From: UBA9676 sp963730065
GTDB lineage: Bacteria; Actinomycetota; Actinomycetes; Streptosporangiales; Streptosporangiaceae
Direction: 5' to 3'
DNA length: 64,000 bases
Assembly (NCBI GenBank): GCA_963730065.1
Contig: CAVSQL010000007.1
Location: forward strand, 124,001-188,000
The notes under the pieces were generated by a model. That model was given only the letters and a program-made list of their open reading frames with translations. It was not told where the DNA came from and ran no database searches. This document shows positions 1 to 7,487 of this stretch, piece after piece; position 1 is the first letter of the stretch; each line of letters starts with the position of its first letter. The position numbers and the translations under genes were made by a program.

Positions 1-1
1 C

Positions 2-1441
2 CGGCTCACCGATCACAAGGGGGCCGTGAACGTCCTCGCCGTGACGCACGAGGAGATCTTCGCGCTGCTGGCCGAGGAGCTGAACTCCTACAAGCAGCTT
101 CCCCAGGCCTGGTACCAGTTCCAGACCAAGTTCCGCGACGAGCCGCGGCCACGGGCGGGCCTGCTGCGGGTCCGGGAGTTCACCATGAAGGACTCCTACA
201 GCTTCGACCTCGAACCGGCCGGGCTGGACGTCTCCTTCGACCGTCACCGCGCGGCGTACCTGCGGATGTTTGAACGGCTCGGCATCCCGGTGATCCCGGT
301 GGAGGCGTCCAGCGGCGCCATGGGCGGCCGGGACTCGACCGAGTTCATGTGCCCGTCGGAGGCCGGCGAGGACATGGTCGCTTACTGCCCGGCCTGCAAC
401 TACGCCGCCAACGTGGAAAAGGCCACCTCAGCCCTGGCGGAGATCACCGACGGCCCGGGTCTGCCCGCGCCGGAGCGTTTCGACACCCCCGGCGTGCGGA
501 CCATCGAGGACCTGGCGACCGGGTACGACGCGCCCGCCGACCGGCAGATCAAGACCCTTGTCTACCTGCTGGACGGCAAGCTCACCCTGGTGCTGATGCG
601 TGGGGACCACGCGCTCAACGAGCAGAAGCTGGCCGACGCGACCGGGGCGGCGGCGCTGCGCCCGGCGCAGCCCGAGGAGATCCGCGACGCGCTGGGGGCG
701 CTGCCCGGCAGCCTGGGCGCGGTAGGCGTGACGAACCTCCCGGTGATCGCGGACGAGGCCCTGCGCGGCCGCCGCGACATGGTCACCGGGGCCAACATCG
801 ACGATGTCCACCTGCGCGGGGTGGACGTCGGCCGGGACATCACCGTGGGCACCTGGGCCGATCTGCGCGAGGTCGCCGCCGGGGAGCCCTGCCCGCGGTG
901 CGGGCAGCCGCTGGAGCTGGTGCCCGCAATCGAGGTGGGGCACATCTTCAAGCTCGGCCACAAGTTCACCACAACGTTCGGTATCACGGTGCTCGACGCC
1001 GACGGCCAGCGCGTCCACCCCGTGATGGGCTGCTACGGGATCGGCGTGGAGCGGGCGATGGCTGCCGTCGTGGAATGCCACCACGACGATCGCGGCATCG
1101 TGTGGCCGGTTGCGGTGGCCCCGTTCAGCGTCGTGGTGACCGTGGCCCAGTCCGAGGACCCCCAATCGGCCGGGGTGGGTGAGTCGCTGTACGACGAGCT
1201 CACTGCCGCCGGGATCGAGGCCATCATCGACGACCGGGCCGAGCGGGCCGGGGTGAAGTTCCGCGACGCCGAGCTCACCGGGATCCCCTTGCGGGTCACC
1301 GTGGGCAAGCGCGGCCTGGCGGAGGGCGTGGTCGAGGTCACGCCGCGGGCCACCGGCGAGACCACCAGGGTTCCCCCCGGCGAGGTTGTCCCGCACGTCC
1401 GCGACATCCTCGCGGCCGCCCGCGAGCCGGCTGGCGCATAA
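2..1441 (+). CDS. proS: Prolyl-tRNA synthetase, 5' end missing (cut by window edge)
   Basis: Charges tRNA-Pro with proline in the cytoplasm. The frame is open from base 2, so the N-terminus lies outside the window; 479 residues are visible. Class II motif 2 is clear (TKFRDEPRPRAGLLRVREF, then MKDSYSFD). The bacterial-type editing insertion that clears mischarged Ala-tRNA-Pro follows at roughly visible residues 160-290. Motif 3 is MGCYGIGVERAM, and the anticodon-binding domain closes the protein. The gene converges on a TerC-family gene whose open frame runs antisense through nearly all of this one; proS is the real gene here because it carries the family motifs. Confidence 0.97.
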   Translation, partial: RLTDHKGAVNVLAVTHEEIFALLAEELNSYKQLPQAWYQFQTKFRDEPRPRAGLLRVREFTMKDSYSFDLEPAGLDVSFDRHRAAYLRMFERLGIPVIPVEASSGAMGGRDSTEFMCPSEAGEDMVAYCPACNYAANVEKATSALAEITDGPGLPAPERFDTPGVRTIEDLATGYDAPADRQIKTLVYLLDGKLTLVLMRGDHALNEQKLADATGAAALRPAQPEEIRDALGALPGSLGAVGVTNLPVIADEALRGRRDMVTGANIDDVHLRGVDVGRDITVGTWADLREVAAGEPCPRCGQPLELVPAIEVGHIFKLGHKFTTTFGITVLDADGQRVHPVMGCYGIGVERAMAAVVECHHDDRGIVWPVAVAPFSVVVTVAQSEDPQSAGVGESLYDELTAAGIEAIIDDRAERAGVKFRDAELTGIPLRVTVGKRGLAEGVVEVTPRATGETTRVPPGEVVPHVRDILAAAREPAGA

Positions 1442-2815
1442 GAAGCAGCCGTCCGCCTGACCGGTGTGGTCCGGCTGGCGGTTGTGGCCCGATCGCCAGG
1501 CGAGGTCCCACGGCCGGGTACGGTCCCGCTGCGCGGTGCGGTCGGGCTGCGCGGTGCGGTCGGGCTGCGCGGTGCGGTCGGGCTGCGCGGTGCGGTCGGG
1601 CTGCGCGGTGCGGTCGGGCTGCGCGGTGTGGTCGGGCTGCGGCGTCGGCCCGGTGTGGTCGGGCAGCGGCGCGGCCCCGGCGCGATCCGGCTGCTGGGCC
1701 GTCCCGGTGCGGTCCAGCTGCGGCGCGGCCCCGGTGCGGTCCGGCTGGCCGGCGCGCTGTGGCTGCTGGATCGGCCCGGTACGGCCTGCCCGCCCTGCCT
1801 GGCCGATCCCGGCGGCCTGGCCGGCCCGGTCGCCCGTACCGTCCTGGGCTGCCCGGCGCTGGCCACTGGCCAGGCTGCTCACCGTGGTGACGAGCAGCAC
1901 CCCGCCGATGACCAGCAGGGACACCCCCGCGCTCACGTGCGGCACCGGCACCGGCCCGAGATGGTCGATGCCGTACGCCAGCAGCGCCTCGCTGATGAGC
2001 TTGATCCCGATGAACCCGAGGATGACGGCCAGGCCGGCCGACAGATACACCAGCCGGTTCAGCAGCCCGCTGATCAGGAAATAGAGGTGCCGCAGCCCAA
2101 GCAGCGCGAACAGGTTGGCGGAGAAGACCAGGAAGGGGTCCCGGGTAAGGCCGAAGATCGCCGGGATGGAGTTGACGGCGAACAGCACGTCGGTCACGCC
2201 GATCGCGATGACCAGGATGAGCAGCGGGGTGGCATGGCGTCGTCCCCGCACCCGGGTGGTCAGCCGGGCCCCCTCGCCTCCGGGCGCGACCGGCACGAAA
2301 CGGCGCGCGACACGCAGCGGGGCGCTGTTGCCGGTCTCCGCCGCGGGGCCAGCGCCGCGGAACGCGATCCGTGCGGCAGCGTAGATGAGCAACGCCCCGA
2401 AGAGGTATTCCACCCAGGCAAACTGGTGCAGAGCCGCACCGCCAAGCCCGATGAGCAGGCCGCGCAACAGGAGGGCGAGCAGAATCCCGAGCAGCAGGAC
2501 GCGGCCGTGGTACTGACGTGCCACCCCGGAACTGCTGATCAGCAGGACAAACACCAGCAGGTTGTCGAGCGACAGGCTGTATTCGGTCAGCCAGCCGGCG
2601 AAGAACTGGCCCGCCGCTGTCCCGCTGCCGGCCAGAGCGATCATCGCACCGAACGCCACGGCCAGCGTGATCGTCGCCGCCGTCCACAGCGCCGCTTCGC
2701 CAAGCCCTTCCGGCCGACGCCGGCGGGCACTGACGAAAAGGTCAGCGCCCAGGAGAACGGCAAGGGCCGCGGCAGTCGCGGCCCAGGCCCAGGGGGGAAC
2801 GTTGAGAACGCTCAT
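428..2815 (-). CDS. TerC-family integral membrane protein with a long repeat-rich tail; true stop uncertain
   Basis: TerC-family membrane proteins are linked to metal (manganese, tellurite) homeostasis. The family core fills about the first 330 residues: several hydrophobic helices, the hallmark SLDNLLVFVLL and a second acidic segment VTDVLFAVNSIPAIFG. After this comes a Gln/Pro/Asp/Arg-rich tail with TAQPDR hexapeptides, and the frame then stays open antisense to proS down to base 428, giving about 795 residues. The last third looks like an antisense shadow, so either the tail is truly very long or a stop or frameshift in the repeats is hidden; in another frame a stop occurs at 1338. I chose the ATG at 2815, 4 bases after the upstream M50 stop, over an earlier start at 2854 that would overlap it. 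Confidence 0.75.
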   Translation of the reverse strand: MSVLNVPPWAWAATAAALAVLLGADLFVSARRRRPEGLGEAALWTAATITLAVAFGAMIALAGSGTAAGQFFAGWLTEYSLSLDNLLVFVLLISSSGVARQYHGRVLLLGILLALLLRGLLIGLGGAALHQFAWVEYLFGALLIYAAARIAFRGAGPAAETGNSAPLRVARRFVPVAPGGEGARLTTRVRGRRHATPLLILVIAIGVTDVLFAVNSIPAIFGLTRDPFLVFSANLFALLGLRHLYFLISGLLNRLVYLSAGLAVILGFIGIKLISEALLAYGIDHLGPVPVPHVSAGVSLLVIGGVLLVTTVSSLASGQRRAAQDGTGDRAGQAAGIGQAGRAGRTGPIQQPQRAGQPDRTGAAPQLDRTGTAQQPDRAGAAPLPDHTGPTPQPDHTAQPDRTAQPDRTAQPDRTAQPDRTAQPDRTAQRDRTRPWDLAWRSGHNRQPDHTGQADGCFLCASRLAGGREDVADVRDNLAGGNPGGLAGGPRRDLDHALRQAALAHGDPQGDPGELGVAELHPGPLGPVVDDGLDPGGSELVVQRLTHPGRLGVLGLGHGHHDAERGHRNRPHDAAIVVVAFHDGSHRPLHADPVAAHHGVDALAVGVEHRDTERCGELVAELEDVPHLDCGHQLQRLPAPRAGLPGGDLAQIGPGAHGDVPADVHPAQVDIVDVGPGDHVAAAAQGLVRDHREVRHAYRAQAAGQRPQRVADLLGLRRAQRRRPGRVGQLLLVERVVPTHQHQGELAVQQVDKGLDLPVGGRVVPGRQVLDGPHAGGVETLRRGQTRAVGDLRQG
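1528..1635. repeat. Six tandem 18-bp units (minisatellite) in the TerC tail
   Basis: Six head-to-tail copies of an 18-bp unit read gctgcgcggtgcggtcgg on the plus strand; the sixth differs by one base. Degenerate copies continue to about 1760. Eighteen is a multiple of three, and on the minus strand each unit encodes TAQPDR. It lies just beyond the proS stop, so the repeat is between the two convergent cores. Confidence 0.95.
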
Positions 2816-2819
2816 GGCA

Positions 2820-4100
2820 TCAGGGCGCCCGCCGTCTTTCCGCAAGCTGGCCAAGCTGGCCGGCCCGCCTGAAGTCGTCGGGCGTCAGCACCCCGCCCGG
2901 GGCGCCATCGTCGGTGATGACCAGCGCATGCCCGGCGGTGTGCAGCGCGGCCGGGGTGGCGGGGCGGACGGACAGCCGCGTAAGCAGCTGTCCCATCGGC
3001 TCGTCCAGGGTAGTGGTGACCACCTGGGCGAGGGGGGTGGCCACGTCGGTCAGCCTTAGCTGGTCCCAGCGGTCCGCCGGCACCAGCGCCAGCTGGCTGA
3101 GCGTGAGCAGCCCGGCCGCGTGCCCCTCGAAGTCCCGCAGCGGGAAGGCCGTGGTGCCGCTGGCCGCCAGCCCTGCCGTGCCGCTGGCCGCCATGCCGCC
3201 GGAGGCGGTCCCGCCGTCGAGGAACGACTGCACCGTCTGCCAGCCAGGGATGGCCGGGGCAGAGCCGGGCTCAGGAAGAACGTCGCGCACGCGCAGGCCG
3301 GCCAGAGCCGTGACGGCCAGCACCTCACGGGCCTGGGCCCGGGATGCGCCGAGCATGGCCAGCCCGATCAGCCCCAGCCAGATGCCGTCGAGATATCCGA
3401 GCGCGAGCGCGGCCACGCCACCGGCGATCAGCAGCGCCCCGGCGAGCTGGCCGGTCCGGGCGGCCATGACGGCGCCGCGCGCCCGGTCTCCCGACCGGGC
3501 CCATGCCAGTGCCTGCACCAGCCGCCCGCCGTCCATCCCCGCACCTGGCAGCAGGTTGAGGATCGCGAGAACCGCGTTGATCCAGGCGAGCCCGGCAAAG
3601 ACAACGACCGGCAGCCGGCCCGCGTCCAGCCAGGTGAGGCCGAGCGTGACTCCCACGCAGGCGGCCGCGAGCACCAGGCTGGACGCGGGCCCGGCCGCTG
3701 CGGCACGCCACAGCCCCCGTGGTGTGGCGTACTCGTGCCGGCCGTGGACGGTGCCGCCGAAGAACCCGATCCTGATCTCGTCCGCCGTGGCCCCGTGGCT
3801 CCTGGCTACCACCGCGTGGGCGAGCTCATGCACGATCAGGCTCGCCAGCAAGCCGACCACGAGTACGGAGGTAGCGGCCAGGTAGCCGACGGCCGGCCAT
3901 CCCGGCGCGAGGTCGGGCAGGGTCAGGGCGCCGACCAGTACCGTCAGCATGGACAGCAGCTGAGCGCCGAGCGTCAGCCGGACAGGCAGGCCCGCCAGGC
4001 GCAGGCCGCCGCGGGACCCGCCGGGACGGGAGCCGGTCCCCGGGCCGGGGCCACTACCCGGGCCATCCCGGGTGGTGTCAGGCGAGCGGGTGATGCTCAC
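2820..4100 (-). CDS. Site-2 protease family (M50) membrane metalloprotease with CBS-like C-terminus
   Basis: Intramembrane zinc protease of the S2P family; such enzymes cut membrane-bound regulators. The zinc motif HELAH is at residues 91-95 inside a hydrophobic helix, and the second motif NLLPGAGMDGGR supplies the Asp ligand. Several transmembrane segments follow. The C-terminal half looks like a degenerate CBS pair and holds a Gly/Ala/Ser-rich insert (about residues 290-315). The start is GTG at 4100, with AGGAG about 9 bases upstream. The stop is 4 bases before the TerC ATG, so the two are probably one transcript. The 426-residue length fits Rip3-type actinobacterial members. Substrate unknown. 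Confidence 0.9.
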   Translation of the reverse strand: MSITRSPDTTRDGPGSGPGPGTGSRPGGSRGGLRLAGLPVRLTLGAQLLSMLTVLVGALTLPDLAPGWPAVGYLAATSVLVVGLLASLIVHELAHAVVARSHGATADEIRIGFFGGTVHGRHEYATPRGLWRAAAAGPASSLVLAAACVGVTLGLTWLDAGRLPVVVFAGLAWINAVLAILNLLPGAGMDGGRLVQALAWARSGDRARGAVMAARTGQLAGALLIAGGVAALALGYLDGIWLGLIGLAMLGASRAQAREVLAVTALAGLRVRDVLPEPGSAPAIPGWQTVQSFLDGGTASGGMAASGTAGLAASGTTAFPLRDFEGHAAGLLTLSQLALVPADRWDQLRLTDVATPLAQVVTTTLDEPMGQLLTRLSVRPATPAALHTAGHALVITDDGAPGGVLTPDDFRRAGQLGQLAERRRAP

Positions 4101-4206
4101 TCAATATCTCCTATAGAGCCGGCCGCCCTGGGCCGACTATCCATCCACTATCGCTTGCCGGGCTCAAGCGGTCATCGTGCGTTACTGGCTAAGATGAGGC
4201 ATGTGA

Positions 4207-4225
4207 ATTGCCGGGACCCGGCAAT
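4207..4225. promoter_or_regulatory. Perfect inverted repeat upstream of the PucR-type gene
   Basis: ATTGCCGG-GAC-CCGGCAAT, 8-bp perfect arms. Further TTGCCGG half-sites lie at about 4154 and, inverted, at about 4276-4282 beside the ribosome-binding site. It sits between the divergent M50 and PucR-type genes, where an autoregulatory operator would be expected. Binding is inferred only from position and symmetry. Confidence 0.5.
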
Positions 4226-4295
4226 CAGTGGCCTGGCCCATGCAGGTTGTGACGTCCCGGCACTTAGGCGGCGGCCCGGCAATAGGAGGTTGGGC

Positions 4296-5612
4296 GTGAA
4301 CCCGCAGCCGGCAGGCCCTGATCTGGCGGCGATCGCGAGCGCCGCGAGCCGTGAGACGGGCGGCGTGCCGGTCGGGCTGCTCGGGGACTACCTGCCCGCC
4401 GCGGCGGAGGCCGCGGCCAGCGGCCGCCGCCTGACCGCGGCCGAGCTGGCCGGGTACCGGAGGTCGGGGGAGCAGGCAGCACTGTCGGGTGTCGCGCTGC
4501 GTGGGCTGGTGGACCTGTTCTTGTCCGCGACCTGGCGGCTCTGGCGTGAACTGCCCGCCGGCACGTCCCTGGCCGCGGTCCGCGCGGCTGGCCTGGCCGT
4601 CCTGCGGGCGGCCGATGACGCGGTCGCCGCCGCCGCCGAGGGCTTCGAGCACGCGCACCTGACCGTGGCACGCCGGGAGGAGGCGGAGCGGCGGGAGTTC
4701 TTCGACGACCTGCTCTCCGGGCGGGGCCGGGCAGGTGACCTGATCGCGCGGGGCGATCAGGTCGGGCTCCGCCTGGCCGGGCCGCATCAGGTCGTGGTGG
4801 CCGGGCCGGGGCCGGCCGGGGGAGTGGTCAACCCGGCCGGCGTGGAGGTCGAGGCGGTGGTCGCGGATGCGGCCGCGCCCTCGCCATCGCTGGTGGGAAC
4901 CAGGGGCGGGCAGGTGGTGGCCATCACCGGAACGGCCGACGGGGGTGAGGCCGACCGGGTGGCGCGCGCACTGGTACGCCTGCTGGCGCAGACACGGCCA
5001 GGATCGGCCGCCAGGCAGGCACGACTGGCGGCCGATACCGGCCGGGCACGACTGGCGGCCGATACCGGGCTGGCGCAACTGGCGGCCGATACCGGGCAGG
5101 CACGACCGGCGGCCGATACCGGGCAGGCACGACCGGCGGCGGGCGCCCGGCAGGCACCACCGTGGCGGATCGTGGTGGGGCGCCCCTACTCCGGGCCGAG
5201 CGGCGTGGTGCGTTCGTATGAGGAAGCGGAGGAAGCGTTCGACGTGGCCCAGCGGCTCGGCCTGCCGGAGCCGGTGGCCAGTGCCGCGGACCTGCTCGTC
5301 TACCAGGTCCTGCTGCGGGACCGGGCAGCCATCACCGATCTGGTCCGCACCGTGCTGGTCCCGCTGGGAGCCGCCCGTGGCGGTGCCGCGCCGTTGCTGG
5401 CCACGCTGGCGGCCTACTTCGCCCGCGGCGGCGTCGCCGCGGCGGCCGCGAGGGACCTGCATCTGTCGGTCCGCGCGGTCACCTACCGGCTGGCCCGGGT
5501 CAGAGACCTGACCGGGCGCGACCCGGGCCTGCCCGAGGACGCGCTCACCTTGCAGGTGGCGGTGATCGGCGCCCGGCTGCTGGACTGGCCCGCGACCCCA
5601 CTGGCTGGGTGA
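4296..5612 (+). CDS. PucR/CdaR-type helix-turn-helix transcriptional regulator
   Basis: Cytoplasmic DNA-binding regulator, 438 residues. The C-terminal part (about residues 360-430) matches the PucR C-terminal helix-turn-helix: a hydrophobic helix, the segment AARDLHLSVRAVTYRLARV, then a helical end. The N-terminal half is helical and Ala-rich with no recognised ligand domain; a GGDEF-like middle region typical of the family is plausible. A 9-residue repeat (consensus QARLAADTG) occupies residues 241-285 as an insert between domains. GTG start at 4296 follows AGGAGG (4284-4289) by six bases. Flanking TTGCCGG palindromes suggest self-regulation. The effector is unknown. Confidence 0.85.
   Translation: MNPQPAGPDLAAIASAASRETGGVPVGLLGDYLPAAAEAAASGRRLTAAELAGYRRSGEQAALSGVALRGLVDLFLSATWRLWRELPAGTSLAAVRAAGLAVLRAADDAVAAAAEGFEHAHLTVARREEAERREFFDDLLSGRGRAGDLIARGDQVGLRLAGPHQVVVAGPGPAGGVVNPAGVEVEAVVADAAAPSPSLVGTRGGQVVAITGTADGGEADRVARALVRLLAQTRPGSAARQARLAADTGRARLAADTGLAQLAADTGQARPAADTGQARPAAGARQAPPWRIVVGRPYSGPSGVVRSYEEAEEAFDVAQRLGLPEPVASAADLLVYQVLLRDRAAITDLVRTVLVPLGAARGGAAPLLATLAAYFARGGVAAAAARDLHLSVRAVTYRLARVRDLTGRDPGLPEDALTLQVAVIGARLLDWPATPLAG
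5016..5150. repeat. Five tandem 27-bp units inside the PucR-type gene
   Basis: In-frame 27-bp units encode QARLAADTG, RARLAADTG, LAQLAADTG, QARPAADTG and a degenerate fifth copy. Units begin at 5016, 5043, 5070, 5097 and 5124. The unit length keeps the reading frame, so expansion or contraction would only change linker length. Confidence 0.93.
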
Positions 5613-5635
5613 ACCGCGATGCGGCCACGATCTCC

Positions 5636-5652
5636 TTGCCGGGAACTGGCAA
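5636..5652. promoter_or_regulatory. Second TTGCCGG-type inverted repeat, downstream of the PucR-type gene
   Basis: TTGCCGG-GAA-CTGGCAA, 7-bp arms with one mismatch, 24 bases past the PucR-type stop and upstream of the PGPGW-family gene. It closely resembles the palindrome at 4207-4225. It could be a second operator for the same regulator, or a weak hairpin. Confidence 0.4.
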
Positions 5653-5790
5653 TTTGGGCCTGGCCATGACGGCCAGATCGCGCCCTGGCCATGCTGGCCG
5701 TCGGCAGCCAGACTGATGGCCACGTCAACACCAAGATGCCGGTCGGCGAGCCTCCCACGCCGGCCGCCGCGACGGGAAGGAGCACCGGAG

Positions 5791-6123
5791 ATGACTGCGC
5801 GGCCTTTTCCACCGTTGCGCTCCAGCGCGGTCACCCGCCCCACTCGGCGTCCGTCGGGGGCAGGCATGACCGCCCCGCTGCTGCGGTGGGCCCGCAAGGG
5901 CGGGATCACCGTGGCCGGCATCGGAATGCTGGCCGGTGGGGTAGCCATGCTTGTGCTTCCCGGCCCGGGCCTGGCCGTCATCCTGCTCGGGCTCGCCGTG
6001 CTGGCGTCCGAATATGACTGGGCTGCCCGCCTGCTTGCCCTGCTCCGGCAACGCGCCACGCAGATGGCGGGCCCGCTGACTGAGCGCCTGCGCCGCAAGC
6101 GGCCGACGGCCACCGTCGGCTAG
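5791..6123 (+). CDS. PGPGW-family small membrane protein
   Basis: A 110-residue protein with two hydrophobic segments joined around VLPGPGLAVILLGLAVLASEYDWA, the signature of the actinobacterial PGPGW putative transmembrane family; the C-terminus is basic (ERLRRKRP). Function is not known for the family. I chose the ATG at 5791 because AAGGAG (5777-5782) precedes it by eight bases; a later ATG at 5866 would still keep the membrane domain. It converges on the CsoR-family gene 79 bases away. Confidence 0.75.
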   Translation: MTARPFPPLRSSAVTRPTRRPSGAGMTAPLLRWARKGGITVAGIGMLAGGVAMLVLPGPGLAVILLGLAVLASEYDWAARLLALLRQRATQMAGPLTERLRRKRPTATVG

Positions 6124-6202
6124 ACCCGTGCTGCCCGCCCATGAGGGCGCTGACACACGGGCGCGCATGGCGCGGTGCCGGGCCTCGTGGACCTGGGCCG
6201 CG

Positions 6203-6463
6203 TCAGGCCAGGGAGAGGAACAGCCGCTCCAGCTGTTCCTCGGCCAGCGGGGCATCACCGCCGGAAGCGAGGCACTGCCGCATGCCGCTGGCCACGATCT
6301 TGAAGCCGGCCTTGTCGAGTGCGCGCGACACCGCGGCCAGCTGGGTGACCACCTCGGTGCAGTCGCGCCCGGATTCCACCATGGCGATGACCCCGGCGAG
6401 CTGGCCCTGGGCCCGCCGCAGGCGGTTGAGCACGGCTCCGACGGACTCGTCATCGACCTTCAT
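6203..6463 (-). CDS. CsoR/RcnR-family (DUF156) repressor, CstR-like (persulfide-type) by its residues
   Basis: Small all-helical DNA-binding repressor of 86 residues. Copper-sensing CsoR uses a Cys-His-Cys set (C36, H61, C65 in the M. tuberculosis protein). Here C35 and C64 keep the 29-residue spacing but the His position is Gly60 (ASGMRQC). Two Cys without the His is the pattern of CstR, which senses persulfides rather than copper. A strong GAGGAGA ribosome-binding site precedes the ATG. A 7-bp-arm palindrome (6490-6505) lies 27 bases upstream, and a matching one precedes the thioredoxin gene next door, so a role in thiol or sulfane-sulfur control is inferred. Confidence 0.9.
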   Translation of the reverse strand: MKVDDESVGAVLNRLRRAQGQLAGVIAMVESGRDCTEVVTQLAAVSRALDKAGFKIVASGMRQCLASGGDAPLAEEQLERLFLSLA

Positions 6464-6489
6464 GGCGTCTCCTCTGGCTCCTTTGAATT

Positions 6490-6505
6490 ATACCCTCCAG
6501 GGTAT
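6490..6505. promoter_or_regulatory. CsoR/CstR-type operator upstream of its own repressor gene
   Basis: ATACCCT-CC-AGGGTAT, perfect 7-bp arms, resembling the GC-tract palindromes bound by CsoR-family repressors. It lies just upstream of the repressor start (6463), as expected for autoregulation, and matches the site at 7263-7280. Confidence 0.75.
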
Positions 6506-6521
6506 CTACAGGGGCACGCCA

Positions 6522-6590
6522 GGGGTTCTGCCTGGGCCGGACCGGGGTTCTGCCGGGCCGGACCGGGGTTCTGCCTGGGCCGGGCCGGGG
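6522..6590. repeat. Three tandem 21-22-bp units in a non-coding gap
   Basis: Three near-identical units of the form ggggttctgcctgggccgg(a/g)cc follow one another directly upstream of the CsoR-family operator. They are outside any credible gene. Role unknown. Confidence 0.85.
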
Positions 6591-6646
6591 TGTGCGGGAA
6601 AGCCGCTGGCCGGGCGTGAGATCGGGGTTTCGCGGAGGAGTAGATC

Positions 6647-6671
6647 CCGGCCGGGCCCAGTGCCCGGCCGG
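6647..6671. terminator. Very stable GC hairpin between the thioredoxin and CsoR-family genes
   Basis: CCGGCCGGGC and GCCCGGCCGG form perfect 10-bp arms around a 5-base loop (CCAGT). It lies about 170 bases past the thioredoxin stop. There is no T-run, so if it ends transcription it does so as the U-tract-free hairpins of actinomycetes are thought to. The rest of the 380-base gap shows nothing else I can name. Confidence 0.4.
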
Positions 6672-6843
6672 AAATCAGGGGCGCTGGGCCCGGACCACGT
6701 GTCGATCGCGACCCGCCGGGTGCCGCTGATCTGGCCCGCCGGTGGCCGCTGGGCCGCCCGCCGTCATCAGTCTTGGACCGGGCGCCGCGCCTGCCCGGCC
6801 CGGTGGATGGCCATGCCCCAGGCGTCCGGCAGGGCCGCCAGCG

Positions 6844-7227
6844 TCAGGCGCTGTCGGTCTGACCGGCGCCTTCACGCTCGGCGATGCTGGCGCGGACCTC
6901 GTCCATGTCCAGTTCGCGGGCCTTGGTGATGAGCTCGTTGAGCGCGGCCGCGGGCAGGGCGCCCGGCTGCGCATACAGCACCACGTTGTCACGGATGATC
7001 ATCAGCATGGGGATGGAGGAGATGCCGAACGAGGCCGCCAGGGCCTGTTGCGCCTCGGTGTCCACCTTGCCGAATACGGCGTCCGGGTTCTCTTCCGAGG
7101 CCTGCTCGAAGACCGGGCCGAACATGCGGCAGGGGCCGCACCACGCCGCCCAGAAGTCGACCAGCGCCAGGTCGGCGCCGCCGATCACGGACTCGAAATT
7201 CTCGGTGGTCAGTTCGACCGTTGCCAC
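6844..7227 (-). CDS. trxA: Thioredoxin
   Basis: Cytoplasmic dithiol reductase of 127 residues. The active site is WAAWCGPCRMFGP and the cis-proline loop is SSIPMLMI; the thioredoxin fold fills residues 1-105, followed by a short charged tail (EVRASIAEREGAG). I chose GTG at 7227, which follows GAGGAGG by about five bases; the frame stays open upstream but without family similarity. The CsoR/CstR-type palindrome at 7263-7280 covers the likely promoter. The link to the neighbouring CstR-like repressor suggests induction by thiol or persulfide stress. Confidence 0.95.
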   Translation of the reverse strand: MATVELTTENFESVIGGADLALVDFWAAWCGPCRMFGPVFEQASEENPDAVFGKVDTEAQQALAASFGISSIPMLMIIRDNVVLYAQPGALPAAALNELITKARELDMDEVRASIAEREGAGQTDSA

Positions 7228-7262
7228 AGATGCCTCCTCAGCTCTCCCGGGTATCCCGCTCA

Positions 7263-7280
7263 CATACCCTGCCGGGTATG
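7263..7280. promoter_or_regulatory. CsoR/CstR-type operator upstream of thioredoxin
   Basis: CATACCC-TGCC-GGGTATG, perfect 7-bp arms, 36 bases upstream of the thioredoxin GTG. It shares the ATACCC...GGGTAT core with the site in front of the repressor gene. The remaining bases to 7487 hold no gene I can support. Confidence 0.75.
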
Positions 7281-7487
7281 GAACCATGGCGGCCCTCCGG
7301 CCATTCCCCGCGAGAGCGGGCGGCTGCGGCGCTGACGCGGGAGGCGGGCCGCGCCGCGGCCTGACTGCGGTGCCGCCGTGACCATGCCTGGTCGGCGACC
7401 GGCAGCGACCGCCGCCGGCCTCAGCGGGGTGGAACGCCGCCGGGCAGAATGGAGCCACCCATGGTCCCGGCGCGGGAGGCACGCACA

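Noticed and set aside
1528..1760. Tandem array considered as a CRISPR
   Set aside because: Units are directly adjacent with no unique spacers and encode an in-frame hexapeptide; no cas gene is present.
4182..6113. 643-codon open frame on the minus strand
   Set aside because: It is antisense to the PucR-type and PGPGW genes, is Arg/Gln/Pro-rich, and has no family features; typical of high-GC shadow frames.
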